From CAVSJO01 sp963728445 (lineage in GTDB: Bacteria; Gemmatimonadota; Gemmatimonadetes; Longimicrobiales; RSA9), in assembly GCA_963728445.1 (NCBI GenBank), contig CAVSJO010000004.1, forward strand, positions 62,001 through 126,000: a stretch of 64,000 bases of DNA, read 5' to 3'. The translations under genes were made by a program, and so were the position numbers. Below are positions 1 through 11,221 of the stretch, piece after piece (positions within the stretch are counted from its first letter, which is position 1; the number at the start of each line of letters is the position of its first letter). The notes below the pieces were generated by a model. That model had not been told where the DNA came from. It made no database searches and saw only the letters and a list, made by a program, of their open reading frames with translations.

Positions 1-845
1 ACCGCGAAGTCGATGTAGCCCTTGGAGCCGTACAGGTCCGGCAGGCGCTTGCGGAGGTCCTCCCGGAGCTGGTCCTCCTCGTACTTCCCCGTCCGGAACC
101 AGAGGAAACCCTCGGGCCGCGTGGTCATCGCGCCCCGCAGCTCGTCGTCACTGAAGACGTGATTGCCCTCGAAGTCGACCTGGGCGATGGCGACGCGACT
201 GCCCTCCTCGACGTTCACCACCAGCCGGTACTCGTGCTCCCGACCGGCGATGGGCTTCAGGTCCCAGTCGAACTTGCGCAGCCAGATGCCCTTCGCCTCG
301 AGGGCCTGGCGCGTGAACGCCTTCGCCTGCGTCAGCTTGTTCGGCTGGAGGGGTTTGCCGGCCTCGAGGCCGACGGTGTCCCGCACCGTGCTGGCGCTGA
401 CGTGCTCGAGGCCGTTGAACTCGATGGCCGAGACGAACGGGCGCTCCTGCACCGCCAGGGTGATGCGGACGGTGTCGCTGCCCTCGGAGAGGGGCTCCGC
501 GCGCACGTGCACGTCGGAGAACTGCCCCGTCGCCCAGAGCTTGTGGATGGCGTCCTGGACGTCCAGGTAGGTGATCGTCTGGCCGCCGCGGAGGCCGGCG
601 GTGGACTGCACGATCTCCGGTCGGAGCCTCTCGGCGCCCTGGACCAGGACCGTGTCGATCACGGCCCCGCCGGGACCGCCGATCGCCGGCGTCTCCTGCG
701 CCGCCGCCCGTCCCGCGCCGGGTCCGGCGGCGAGACCCACGGCGAGCGCCAGGGCGGCGATCTGCCGCCCAATCGTGCCGCGCCCCCGGAAGGCGGCCCA
801 GGCCGCGCGTCCGGGGGACGCGGATTCGTGGAACGGATGCGACAC
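1..845 (-). CDS. bamA: Outer membrane protein assembly factor BamA (partial, C-terminus outside window)
   Basis: BamA inserts beta-barrel proteins into the outer membrane. About 281 N-terminal residues are visible. An Arg-containing, Ala/Leu-rich signal peptide ends near ...GRAAAQE, followed by POTRA-type repeats (segments such as GLRGGQTITYLDVQDAIHKL, VQERPFVSAIEFNGLEHVS and AIAQVDFEGNHVFSDDELR). The barrel would lie beyond base 1. The start is taken as GTG at 845, two bases after the clpC stop codon; no strong Shine-Dalgarno is seen, so the start is only moderately sure. It is the last visible gene of the lysS-lolE-lolD-mcsA-mcsB-clpC run, so two outer-membrane biogenesis steps flank the protein arginine phosphorylation genes. 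The family call is firm; a TamA-like paralogue is less likely because several POTRA units are present. Confidence 0.9.
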   Translation of the reverse strand, partial: MSHPFHESASPGRAAWAAFRGRGTIGRQIAALALAVGLAAGPGAGRAAAQETPAIGGPGGAVIDTVLVQGAERLRPEIVQSTAGLRGGQTITYLDVQDAIHKLWATGQFSDVHVRAEPLSEGSDTVRITLAVQERPFVSAIEFNGLEHVSASTVRDTVGLEAGKPLQPNKLTQAKAFTRQALEAKGIWLRKFDWDLKPIAGREHEYRLVVNVEEGSRVAIAQVDFEGNHVFSDDELRGAMTTRPEGFLWFRTGKYEEDQLREDLRKRLPDLYGSKGYIDFA

Positions 846-847
846 GC

Positions 848-3346
<2,499 letters not shown>

Positions 3347-3389
3347 GAAACCCTCGTAGCGGGAGACGTCCGGATCATCGCTGCGGTGC

Positions 3390-4499
3390 TCAGGCTCCGC
3401 CGGTGCCGTCTGCGTCGGCGGAGACGTCCCCTTCCGTGGCCAGAATCCGACGAACGTAAGCTGCTCGGTGCAGGTCTGCCTCCTCCTCCGCGAGGGAGCG
3501 GCCGGCGGCCTGCTCGAGGTGGGCGCCCTGCGCGTAAATCATGATCTTGTTGAGCGTGTATACACTGAGTCCGGGGAGTAGTTTCATGCTCACGCCGAGC
3601 CTCAGCCCGCTGAGCAGATTCATGACTTCCTCGAAGGAAATCGTGCGGGCGAAGCGGAGCAGTCCGTAGGCCCTCCAGATCTTGTCCTCGATGACCGCGG
3701 GCGCGTCCCGGAGCAGAACGGAACGGGCCTCGAGCTCGTACTGGATCACCCGCGTCACGATGGTCTGCAGGTGCTCGATCAGGTCGTCCTCGCTCTTGCC
3801 GAGGGTCGTCTGATTCGAGACCTGGAAGAAGTTGCCGACCACCTCGGAGCCTTCCCCGTACAGCCCGCGGAACGTCAGGCCGACCTGGTTGATGCCCTGC
3901 AGGACGCGGCCGATCTCCTTGGTGAGGACGAGGCCGGGCAGGTGCACGAGGATGGAGGCCCGGAGTCCGGTGCCGACGTTCGTCGGACAGCTCGTCAGGT
4001 AGCCGAACTCCTGGTGGAATGCAAACGAGAGACGCGCGCCGAGCTCCTCGTCCAGGTCCTCGACCATGCGGTAGGCGTCCTCCAGGCGCAGGCCCGAGAG
4101 CAGCGCCTGAAGGCGGAGGTGGTCCTCCTCGTTCACCATGAGGCTGAGGGACTCGCCGGGTCCGGCGACGAGGCCGGCGCCGGGCCGCGGCGCGCTTCCG
4201 CCCTCGCCGGCCATCTCCCGGGAGATCATGTGGCGCTCCAGAAGGACCTGACGGGTGAGGCCGGGAGCGGAGGCGAGGTCGACGTCGGTGCCGTCGGCCA
4301 GCGCCTCGTGCGCCCGGGCCGCGCCGACGACCTCCTCGTAGATCCGCTCGCGCTCGCCCTCCCGGGCGCGCACCCCGAAGGCGTGACCCTGGAGATTGCG
4401 GGCGAGGCGCACGCGCGTGGACAGCACGACGTCCGCGTAGGGCCCGCTGGCGTCGAGCCAGGTGAGCCCGAAATCGGGGCGTGCGGTGAGGTCCAGCAT
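3390..4499 (-). CDS. mcsB: Protein arginine kinase McsB
   Basis: McsB phosphorylates arginine side chains, marking damaged proteins for ClpCP. The 369-residue product has the phosphagen-kinase fold: an N-terminal STRVRLARNLQGHAF segment (ATP-binding arginines) and the family signature around CPTNVGTGLRASILVHLPGL, which holds the conserved cysteine. The ATG overlaps the mcsA stop codon by one base (TGATG), which indicates translational coupling. In Bacillus subtilis McsB a C-terminal RDxxRA motif binds phosphoarginine allosterically. Here the aligned segment reads ADLHRA, so the first arginine appears replaced by alanine. Kinase identity is firm; loss of allosteric control is inference. Confidence 0.95.
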   Translation of the reverse strand: MLDLTARPDFGLTWLDASGPYADVVLSTRVRLARNLQGHAFGVRAREGERERIYEEVVGAARAHEALADGTDVDLASAPGLTRQVLLERHMISREMAGEGGSAPRPGAGLVAGPGESLSLMVNEEDHLRLQALLSGLRLEDAYRMVEDLDEELGARLSFAFHQEFGYLTSCPTNVGTGLRASILVHLPGLVLTKEIGRVLQGINQVGLTFRGLYGEGSEVVGNFFQVSNQTTLGKSEDDLIEHLQTIVTRVIQYELEARSVLLRDAPAVIEDKIWRAYGLLRFARTISFEEVMNLLSGLRLGVSMKLLPGLSVYTLNKIMIYAQGAHLEQAAGRSLAEEEADLHRAAYVRRILATEGDVSADADGTGGA

Positions 4500-4996
4500 C
4501 AGACGGTCGCCTCCAGCGCGCGGATCTGGTCCCGCAGCTGGGCCGCGCGCTCGAAATCCTCGCTCTGCACGGCCTTGTCCAGCTTGCGGCGCAGGCCGGC
4601 CAGGCGCTCCTGGCGGTCGGCCAGCGTCGGGTCTCCGGGCAGGTAGACCTTGCCGACATGTTGCGTGCCGCCATGCAGGCGGCGCAACAGCCCTCGCAGG
4701 TGCGACTCGAAGGTGACGTAGCAGTGGGAGCAGCCAAGGCGGCCGGTCTTGCGGAACTCGTCCAGCGTCAGCCCGCAGAAAGCGCAGGAGCCGGGCGCCG
4801 CCCCGGACTCGGACGCGCCGCCCTTCCCCATCTGCGCCAGGAAGTCGGTGAGCGGGAAGTTGCCCATGCTCGCGCCAGGCTCAAGCCCCTTCTCCGCCGC
4901 GCACTCCTCGCACAGATGGAAGGTGCTCATCTCGTTGTTGACGATCTGCGTGAGGTGGATCACCGCCTCACGGTCTCCGCATTGGTCGCACTGCAT
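4499..4996 (-). CDS. mcsA: Zinc-binding McsB activator McsA
   Basis: McsA activates McsB and bridges it to ClpC. The 165-residue product begins MQCDQCGD and has four CxxC-type zinc pairs (MQCDQC, LCEEC, SCAFC, GCSHC), followed by a C-terminal UVR domain (LDKAVQSEDFERAAQLRDQI) that resembles the UVR segment of ClpC. The reading frame stays open upstream, but the ATG at 4996 is chosen because the zinc-binding N-terminus starts there and the lolD stop codon is only four bases upstream. Length and layout match McsA of Firmicutes. Confidence 0.93.
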   Translation of the reverse strand: MQCDQCGDREAVIHLTQIVNNEMSTFHLCEECAAEKGLEPGASMGNFPLTDFLAQMGKGGASESGAAPGSCAFCGLTLDEFRKTGRLGCSHCYVTFESHLRGLLRRLHGGTQHVGKVYLPGDPTLADRQERLAGLRRKLDKAVQSEDFERAAQLRDQIRALEATV

Positions 4997-5000
4997 CACG

Positions 5001-5726
5001 CTACGCCGCGTAAAGGCTCTGAAGCTTCCCCTCCCGGAGGAGGAGGATCCGGTCGGTCCGGTCCGCGAGCTCGCGGTTGTGGGTCGCCAGGATGAGGGCG
5101 ACGCCGTGCTCCTCGCGCAGCCGGAAGAACAGGTCGTGTAGTCGGTCGCTCGTGTGCGTGTCCAGGTTTCCGCTCGGCTCGTCCGCGATGAGGACCGCCG
5201 GCCGGTTGCCGAGGGCCCGGGCCACTGCGACCCGCTGCTGCTCGCCACCGCTGAGCTGCGTCGGCTTGTGGAGCAGCCGGGCCTCCAGCCCGACCTCGCC
5301 CAGCAGCACCCGGGCCCGCTCCTCCGCCGCTGCCACGTCCATTCCGGCGATGCGCATGGGCATCATCACGTTCTCCAGCGCCGTGAACTCCCGCAGCAGG
5401 TGATGGAACTGGAACACGAAACCGATGCGCGCGTTCCGCGCCGCCGCCAGCTCGCGCTCGCCCAGGGCGTGCATGGGCCTGCCGTCGACGAGGACGACGC
5501 CGTCGGTCGGACGATCCAGACCGCCGAGCAGATGGAGGAGGGTGGACTTCCCTGCGCCGCTGGCGCCGACCACCGCCACCGCTTCACCCGGGGCGACGTC
5601 GAGGTCTACCCCGTCGAGGACCACCAGTTCGCTCTCGTCCCCGGCCACGAAGACCTTGCGCAGGGCGCGGGTGCGGAGGATCGGCTGGGGACCGGCCGCC
5701 GGCGAGACGTCCGGGGCCTCACTCAT
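5001..5726 (-). CDS. lolD: Lipoprotein-releasing ABC transporter ATP-binding protein LolD
   Basis: LolD powers release of outer-membrane lipoproteins from the inner membrane to the carrier LolA. The 241 residues carry Walker A GASGAGKSTLLHLLGGLDRP, a Q-loop (GFVFQFHHLLREFTALENV, typical of the LolD/MacB class), the ABC signature LSGGEQQRVAVARAL, Walker B VLIADEPSGNLD and the switch histidine in ILATHNRELA. It overlaps the lolE stop by eight bases, so the two are made together. The pairing with a LolE-type permease supports LolD over other members of the MacB-like ATPase group. Confidence 0.93.
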   Translation of the reverse strand: MSEAPDVSPAAGPQPILRTRALRKVFVAGDESELVVLDGVDLDVAPGEAVAVVGASGAGKSTLLHLLGGLDRPTDGVVLVDGRPMHALGERELAAARNARIGFVFQFHHLLREFTALENVMMPMRIAGMDVAAAEERARVLLGEVGLEARLLHKPTQLSGGEQQRVAVARALGNRPAVLIADEPSGNLDTHTSDRLHDLFFRLREEHGVALILATHNRELADRTDRILLLREGKLQSLYAA

Positions 5727-6969
5727 GGCGGATCGCGTCCACGGGCAGCAGGCGGGAGGCCTGGCGAGCGGGGTAGATGGTGGCCGCGAACGCCACCGCG
5801 ATGCTCGTCGCCACGATCAGCATGACGTCCGTCGGCTGCAGCGCGACGGGGAGCGTGTCGATGAAGTAGACGTCCCCCGGCAGCGAGATGAAGTGGTAGC
5901 GGGCCAGGAGCCCCACCAGCGCGAGGCCCCCGGCGGTGCCAAGCAGGGTTCCCACCAGGCCGATGGTCAGCCCCTGCAGGATGAAGACGCGCAGCACGCT
6001 GCGGTCCGTCATGCCCATGGCCTTCAGGATGCCGATCTCCCGGGTCTTGTCCGTCACGACCATGATGAGCGTGCTGATGATGTTGAACGCCGCCACGACC
6101 ACGATGAGGAAGAGGATGATGGCCATGGCGATCTTCTCCAGCTTCAGCGCGGAGAAGAGGGACGCGTTCAGGGTCATCCAGTCCTGGGCGAAGTCCTCCT
6201 CGGGAATGTGCTGCTCGATGACGGCGGCGGCGGCGCGGGCGTGCCACGGATCGCGCACGTTGACGGCGACGCCGCTCACCTCGTCGTTCGCGGCCAGGCC
6301 GAGGAAGCGCTGCGCGGTCTCCAGGTCGATGTACATGTTGCTCTTGTCGTACTCGTACATCCCCGTCGTGAAGATGCCGCTCACCTCGAAGGGCCGCAGC
6401 GTCGGCACCAGGTTGCCGAACGGGTCCTGCTTGATGTTCTCCAGCGTGCCGACGGTGACGGTGTCACCGGGCAGGACGCCGAGCTGGCCCGCCAGACGGC
6501 TGCCGACGAGAATGCCGGGCAGTCCCGACTGCGTGGGGCCGAAGGAGAGGGAGCCCGCGCGGATCTGCCGCTCGACCTCCGTCATCGGTCGCGCCGCCCG
6601 GGCGGGGTCGACGCCGTAGAGCGTGCCGAACTGGGCGTACTGTCCGTTCGCGGTGATGCCCACCTGGCTCATGATGAACGGCTCGGCCGCCACCACCTCG
6701 GGCAGATCGCGCACGCTGTCCAGCACGGCCTCCCAGCCCTTCATCCGGAACGACGTGCCCTGCTCGAAGACGAAGACGTGGGGGTTGGAGCCCAGGATCT
6801 TCTGCTGCAGGTCCTCCTGGAGCCCGGTCATCACGGCGATGACGGTGATCAGGGCCATCACGCCCAGGAAGATGCCGCCGATGGCGATGAGCGTGATGAG
6901 GGAAAGGAAGCGGCCCTTGCGACGGGACGAGAGATAGCGCCGGGCGATGTACCACTCGAGCCCTCGCAT
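5719..6969 (-). CDS. lolE: Lipoprotein-releasing ABC transporter permease, LolC/LolE family
   Basis: This inner-membrane permease works with LolD to extract lipoproteins. The 416-residue protein starts RGLEWYIARRYLSSRRKGRF, the usual LolC/E opening, and has one N-terminal membrane segment (LITLIAIGGIFLGVMALITV), a large periplasmic domain (about 50-260) and a C-terminal FtsX-type region with three membrane segments. The region includes the KTREIGILKAMGMTDRSVLRVF coupling segment. Only one LolC/E-type permease gene is present here, so a homodimer or a single LolF-like subunit is possible. Whether it is LolC, LolE or LolF cannot be decided from one copy. It starts four bases after the lysS stop. 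Confidence 0.92.
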   Translation of the reverse strand: MRGLEWYIARRYLSSRRKGRFLSLITLIAIGGIFLGVMALITVIAVMTGLQEDLQQKILGSNPHVFVFEQGTSFRMKGWEAVLDSVRDLPEVVAAEPFIMSQVGITANGQYAQFGTLYGVDPARAARPMTEVERQIRAGSLSFGPTQSGLPGILVGSRLAGQLGVLPGDTVTVGTLENIKQDPFGNLVPTLRPFEVSGIFTTGMYEYDKSNMYIDLETAQRFLGLAANDEVSGVAVNVRDPWHARAAAAVIEQHIPEEDFAQDWMTLNASLFSALKLEKIAMAIILFLIVVVAAFNIISTLIMVVTDKTREIGILKAMGMTDRSVLRVFILQGLTIGLVGTLLGTAGGLALVGLLARYHFISLPGDVYFIDTLPVALQPTDVMLIVATSIAVAFAATIYPARQASRLLPVDAIRHE

Positions 6970-6973
6970 GGCG

Positions 6974-8504
<1,531 letters not shown>

Positions 8505-8521
<17 letters not shown>

Positions 8522-9612
8522 CGTGTTCCTTGAGGTAGGCCTCGATGAACGGATCGATGTCCCCGTCCATGACCTTCTGGACGTCCGTCAGCTTCAGTTC
8601 CACCCGATGATCCGTCACCATGGTATAGGGCTGGAACACGTACGACCGGATCTGGTTGCCCCAGGAGATGTCCGTCTTCTGCTCGTCGATCCGGTCGCGC
8701 TCCGCCTGGCGCTGCTCCAGCTCGCGCTGGTAGAGCGCCGCGCGCAGCATCTTCATGGCCGTCGCCTTGTTCTTGTGCTGGCTGCGTTCCTGCTGGCACG
8801 CCACGACGATGCCCGTCGGCTCGTGGGTGATGCGCACGGCGGAGCTCGTCTTGTTGACGTGCTGGCCGCCGGCACCCGACGCGCGGTAGGTGTCGATGCG
8901 CAGGTCGTTCTCGTCGATGTCGATCTCGATCTCGTCGTCGACCACGGGATACACGAAGACGCTGGCGAAGGAGGTGTGGCGCCGGCTCTGGGCGTCGAAG
9001 GGCGAGATGCGCACGAGCCGGTGGACACCCTTCTCGGCCTTCAGGAAGCCGTAGGCGTACTCGCCCCGGATCTCCAGGCTGACGCTCTTGATGCCCGCCT
9101 CCTCGCCCTCCAGCAGGTCGAGGACCTCGACGGCGTAGCCCTGCTTCTCCGCCCAGCGCGTATACATGCGCATGAGCATCTCCGCCCAGTCCTGGGACTC
9201 CGTCCCGCCGGCGCCCGGATGGATCGTGAGCAGGGCGTCCCGATGATCGTCGGCGCCGCGGAGCATGCCCCGGAGCTCGAGGCGCTCGACGCCTCGCTCG
9301 AGCCGCTCGACCTCCCGCTCCCACTCCGACTCCATGCCGGGGTCCGATTCGGTCTCCAGCAGCTCGCCCAGCTCGGCGAGCTGCGTGCCGCTCTCGGCGA
9401 GCCGATCGTACGGCTCGACCCACCCCTTCAGTTCCTTCACCTCCTCGATGACGCCGCGCGTCTCGGAGCCCTTGTCCCAGAAGTCCGGGTCCGCCATGCG
9501 CGCCTCGAGCACGCTCAGACGCTCACGCTTCGCGTCGACGTCAAAGATAACCTCCGAGCGCACGGATGCGCTCGATCTGATCGGCGAGCCGGGCCCGCGT
9601 GTCGGTGGCCAT
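8505..9612 (-). CDS. prfB: Peptide chain release factor 2 (with programmed +1 frameshift)
   Basis: RF2 recognises UGA and UAA stop codons. The gene starts at ATG 9612; 23 codons lead to an in-frame TGA at 9543-9541, and the rest of the protein is in the +1 frame (CTT TGA C read as CTT GAC). The full product is about 368 residues. The main frame shows the RF2 tripeptide SPF (VRISPFDAQSRRHTSF) and the GGQ motif (GAGGQHVNKTSSAVRIT) that triggers peptide release. Gene callers that ignore the shift would wrongly start at 9563. The gene follows a terminator hairpin and is the first of the lysS-lol-mcs run. Confidence 0.97.
9540..9555 (-). promoter_or_regulatory. prfB autoregulatory frameshift site
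   Basis: On the minus strand this reads GGAGGTTATCTTTGAC: an internal Shine-Dalgarno-like GGAGG, a short spacer and the slippery CTT TGA C. It matches the classic RF2 site (in Escherichia coli, a G-rich stimulator, then TAT CTT TGA C). When RF2 is scarce, slow UGA decoding allows a +1 slip and more RF2 is made. Confidence 0.95.
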
Positions 9613-9638
9613 CGTCGGTGTATCCTCTCTCAAAGCGA

Positions 9639-9662
9639 GGGGCCGCCCGACAGGACGGCCCC
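9639..9662 (-). terminator. Hairpin terminator after the zinc-ribbon gene
   Basis: The minus strand reads GGGGCCGTCC-TGTC-GGGCGGCCCC, a stable GC stem, followed by TCGCTTTGAGAG, which is only weakly T-rich. It lies between the stop of the zinc-ribbon protein (9727) and the prfB start (9612). It probably ends the upstream operon. The rest of the 9613-9726 gap shows no other clear feature. Confidence 0.6.
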
Positions 9663-9726
9663 GAGTGTGTCGAAACCTTCGAAATATACGGCCGGCGCCC
9701 GGGCGTCACAACCGCCCGCGCGCCGC

Positions 9727-10200
9727 TCAGAAGACCTTGCGACCGGCCGCCAGCACGTCGTTCAGGGCGTCGCGGAAGAACGGCGTCCGGCGGGCCAGCG
9801 GCTCCCCGACCTGGTCCACGTATTCCTCCCAGCTCTTCATGATCTCGCTGCGGAAGTCGCCGCGCAGCGTTCCGCTCTCCCGGCTGCGGGCCAGCCGCTC
9901 TCCGTGGTAGGCGACGATGTCCGAGACGAGGGCCCGCGCGATCCGCCGCGCACGCGTCTCCGGGTCCGCGGGGGCAAAGGGGAACCCGGCGGCGACGCCG
10001 GCGGGCGCGGCCGACGCGCCGCCGGACGCGCCGCCGCCCGCCCCGCCGGCCGCGCCGGCGGGGACCTCCGCCTGTGCCCCCTCCCGGGTGAGGCGGAACG
10101 TCCCGTCGCAGCGGGAGCAGCGGGCGCGCACGCCGGCCTCCGGCACGCGCTCCGGATCGATCCGGAAGACGGTCTCACAGTTTGGACAGGCTACGTTCAT
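9727..10200 (-). CDS. Zinc-ribbon (MJ0042-type) domain protein of unknown function
   Basis: A 157-residue protein. The first 38 residues form a zinc ribbon with two CxxC pairs (MNVACPNCETVFRIDPERVP and VRARCSRCDGTFRL), typical of the MJ0042/zinc_ribbon_5 family. A low-complexity Ala/Gly/Pro linker follows (about 45-80), then a conserved-looking helical C-terminal part (ARRIARALVSDIVAYHGERL to WEEYVDQVGEPLARRTPFFR). Such proteins are common in Gemmatimonadota and Deltaproteobacteria, where their role is unknown. The gene overlaps the stop of the REC-GGDEF gene by 26 bases, so they are probably co-translated; a signalling partner role is possible but unproven. Confidence 0.8.
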   Translation of the reverse strand: MNVACPNCETVFRIDPERVPEAGVRARCSRCDGTFRLTREGAQAEVPAGAAGGAGGGASGGASAAPAGVAAGFPFAPADPETRARRIARALVSDIVAYHGERLARSRESGTLRGDFRSEIMKSWEEYVDQVGEPLARRTPFFRDALNDVLAAGRKVF

Positions 10201-11173
10201 CTCTCGGCTCGTCGGGTCTGTCGGCGGCTCGGCCGCCGGGTACCGGGTCGTGGCGGCGGTCCACGGCGTAGACCGAGCCGCCGAGCGTCTTTGCGTACGC
10301 CTTCATCTCCGTGGCCAGCTCACTGACGCGCCCGGTGTGGGCGAACTTCCGGTGCCGCGTGGTGACCACGCCGATGGAGAGGGTCATGAGCGGGACTCTG
10401 TGCAGATTACCGCGGCGGTCCTTCCCGAGGAAGTAGCCGGCGCGTCGGTCCTGCTCGCTGTACTGGTACGGGATCAGCTCCTCGAACGTCTCGACGATGA
10501 GCTCGCAGGCGGGCACCATGGCGTCGAGCGGGACGTTGAAGATGAAGTCGTCGCCGCCGATGTGACCGATGAAGCCGTCGGGCGCGCACGCCTTGACGAT
10601 GTCGCGCAGGATGCGGGACAGGAGCTTGATCACGCCGTCGCCACGGTTGTAGCCGTAGCGGTCGTTGAACTCCTTGAAATGGTCGAGGTCGGCGTAGCAG
10701 CAGGCGAAGATCTCGTCGGCGGCCAGGCGCCGGCCGATGTCACGCTCGATCTGGACCGTGCCGGGCAGGCGCGTGGTGGGATGAACGCCGACGTCCCGCG
10801 TCGCCCGTTCCAGCGTGCGCTCGACGCGCAGGCGCACCTCCGTGGCGTCCATGCCGTCGCTCACTACCTCGTCCGCGCCGGCGCGGATCGCGGCGAGCCG
10901 CTCCTCCAGCGCCTGCCCCGCCAGCACAACCACGGGCACGACGGCGGTGAAGGCGTCGCTCTTGAGCCGACCGCACAGGCCGGCGACGGGCTCACCGCCG
11001 TGGGCGTCCACGACGACGCCCGCCGGGTAGCTGCGGTTCACCGCCGCCAGAACGTCCGCCTCGTCGACGATCGCCTGCACGCGCAGCCCGGACGCATCCG
11101 CCAGATCGCGGACGAGCGCAGGCACTTCGCGGCCCGTCGGCGAATGGTAGATCAGGACCGTCTGAACGCCCAT
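10175..11173 (-). CDS. Response regulator-like protein with GGDEF domain
   Basis: A 332-residue protein. The N-terminal 130 residues look like a receiver fold (VLIYHSPTGREVPAL, VVVDAHGG, VPVVVLAGQ), and the C-terminal part is a GGDEF domain with CYADLDHFKEFNDRYGYNRGD and the active-site variant GGDDF. The GG[DE][DE]F consensus is kept, so cyclic-di-GMP synthesis is plausible. No RxxD inhibitory site is seen at the usual spacing before GGDDF. The segment between GGDDF and LSIGVV contains an insert with YFLGKDRRGNLHRVPL. No histidine kinase gene is nearby. Confidence in the domain call is high; activity is inference. Confidence 0.88.
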   Translation of the reverse strand: MGVQTVLIYHSPTGREVPALVRDLADASGLRVQAIVDEADVLAAVNRSYPAGVVVDAHGGEPVAGLCGRLKSDAFTAVVPVVVLAGQALEERLAAIRAGADEVVSDGMDATEVRLRVERTLERATRDVGVHPTTRLPGTVQIERDIGRRLAADEIFACCYADLDHFKEFNDRYGYNRGDGVIKLLSRILRDIVKACAPDGFIGHIGGDDFIFNVPLDAMVPACELIVETFEELIPYQYSEQDRRAGYFLGKDRRGNLHRVPLMTLSIGVVTTRHRKFAHTGRVSELATEMKAYAKTLGGSVYAVDRRHDPVPGGRAADRPDEPRDERSLSKL

Positions 11174-11221
11174 GTCTCCGGGAGGGAATCCGAGAATGCC
11201 GTCGGGGAGGACCGGACCAAG

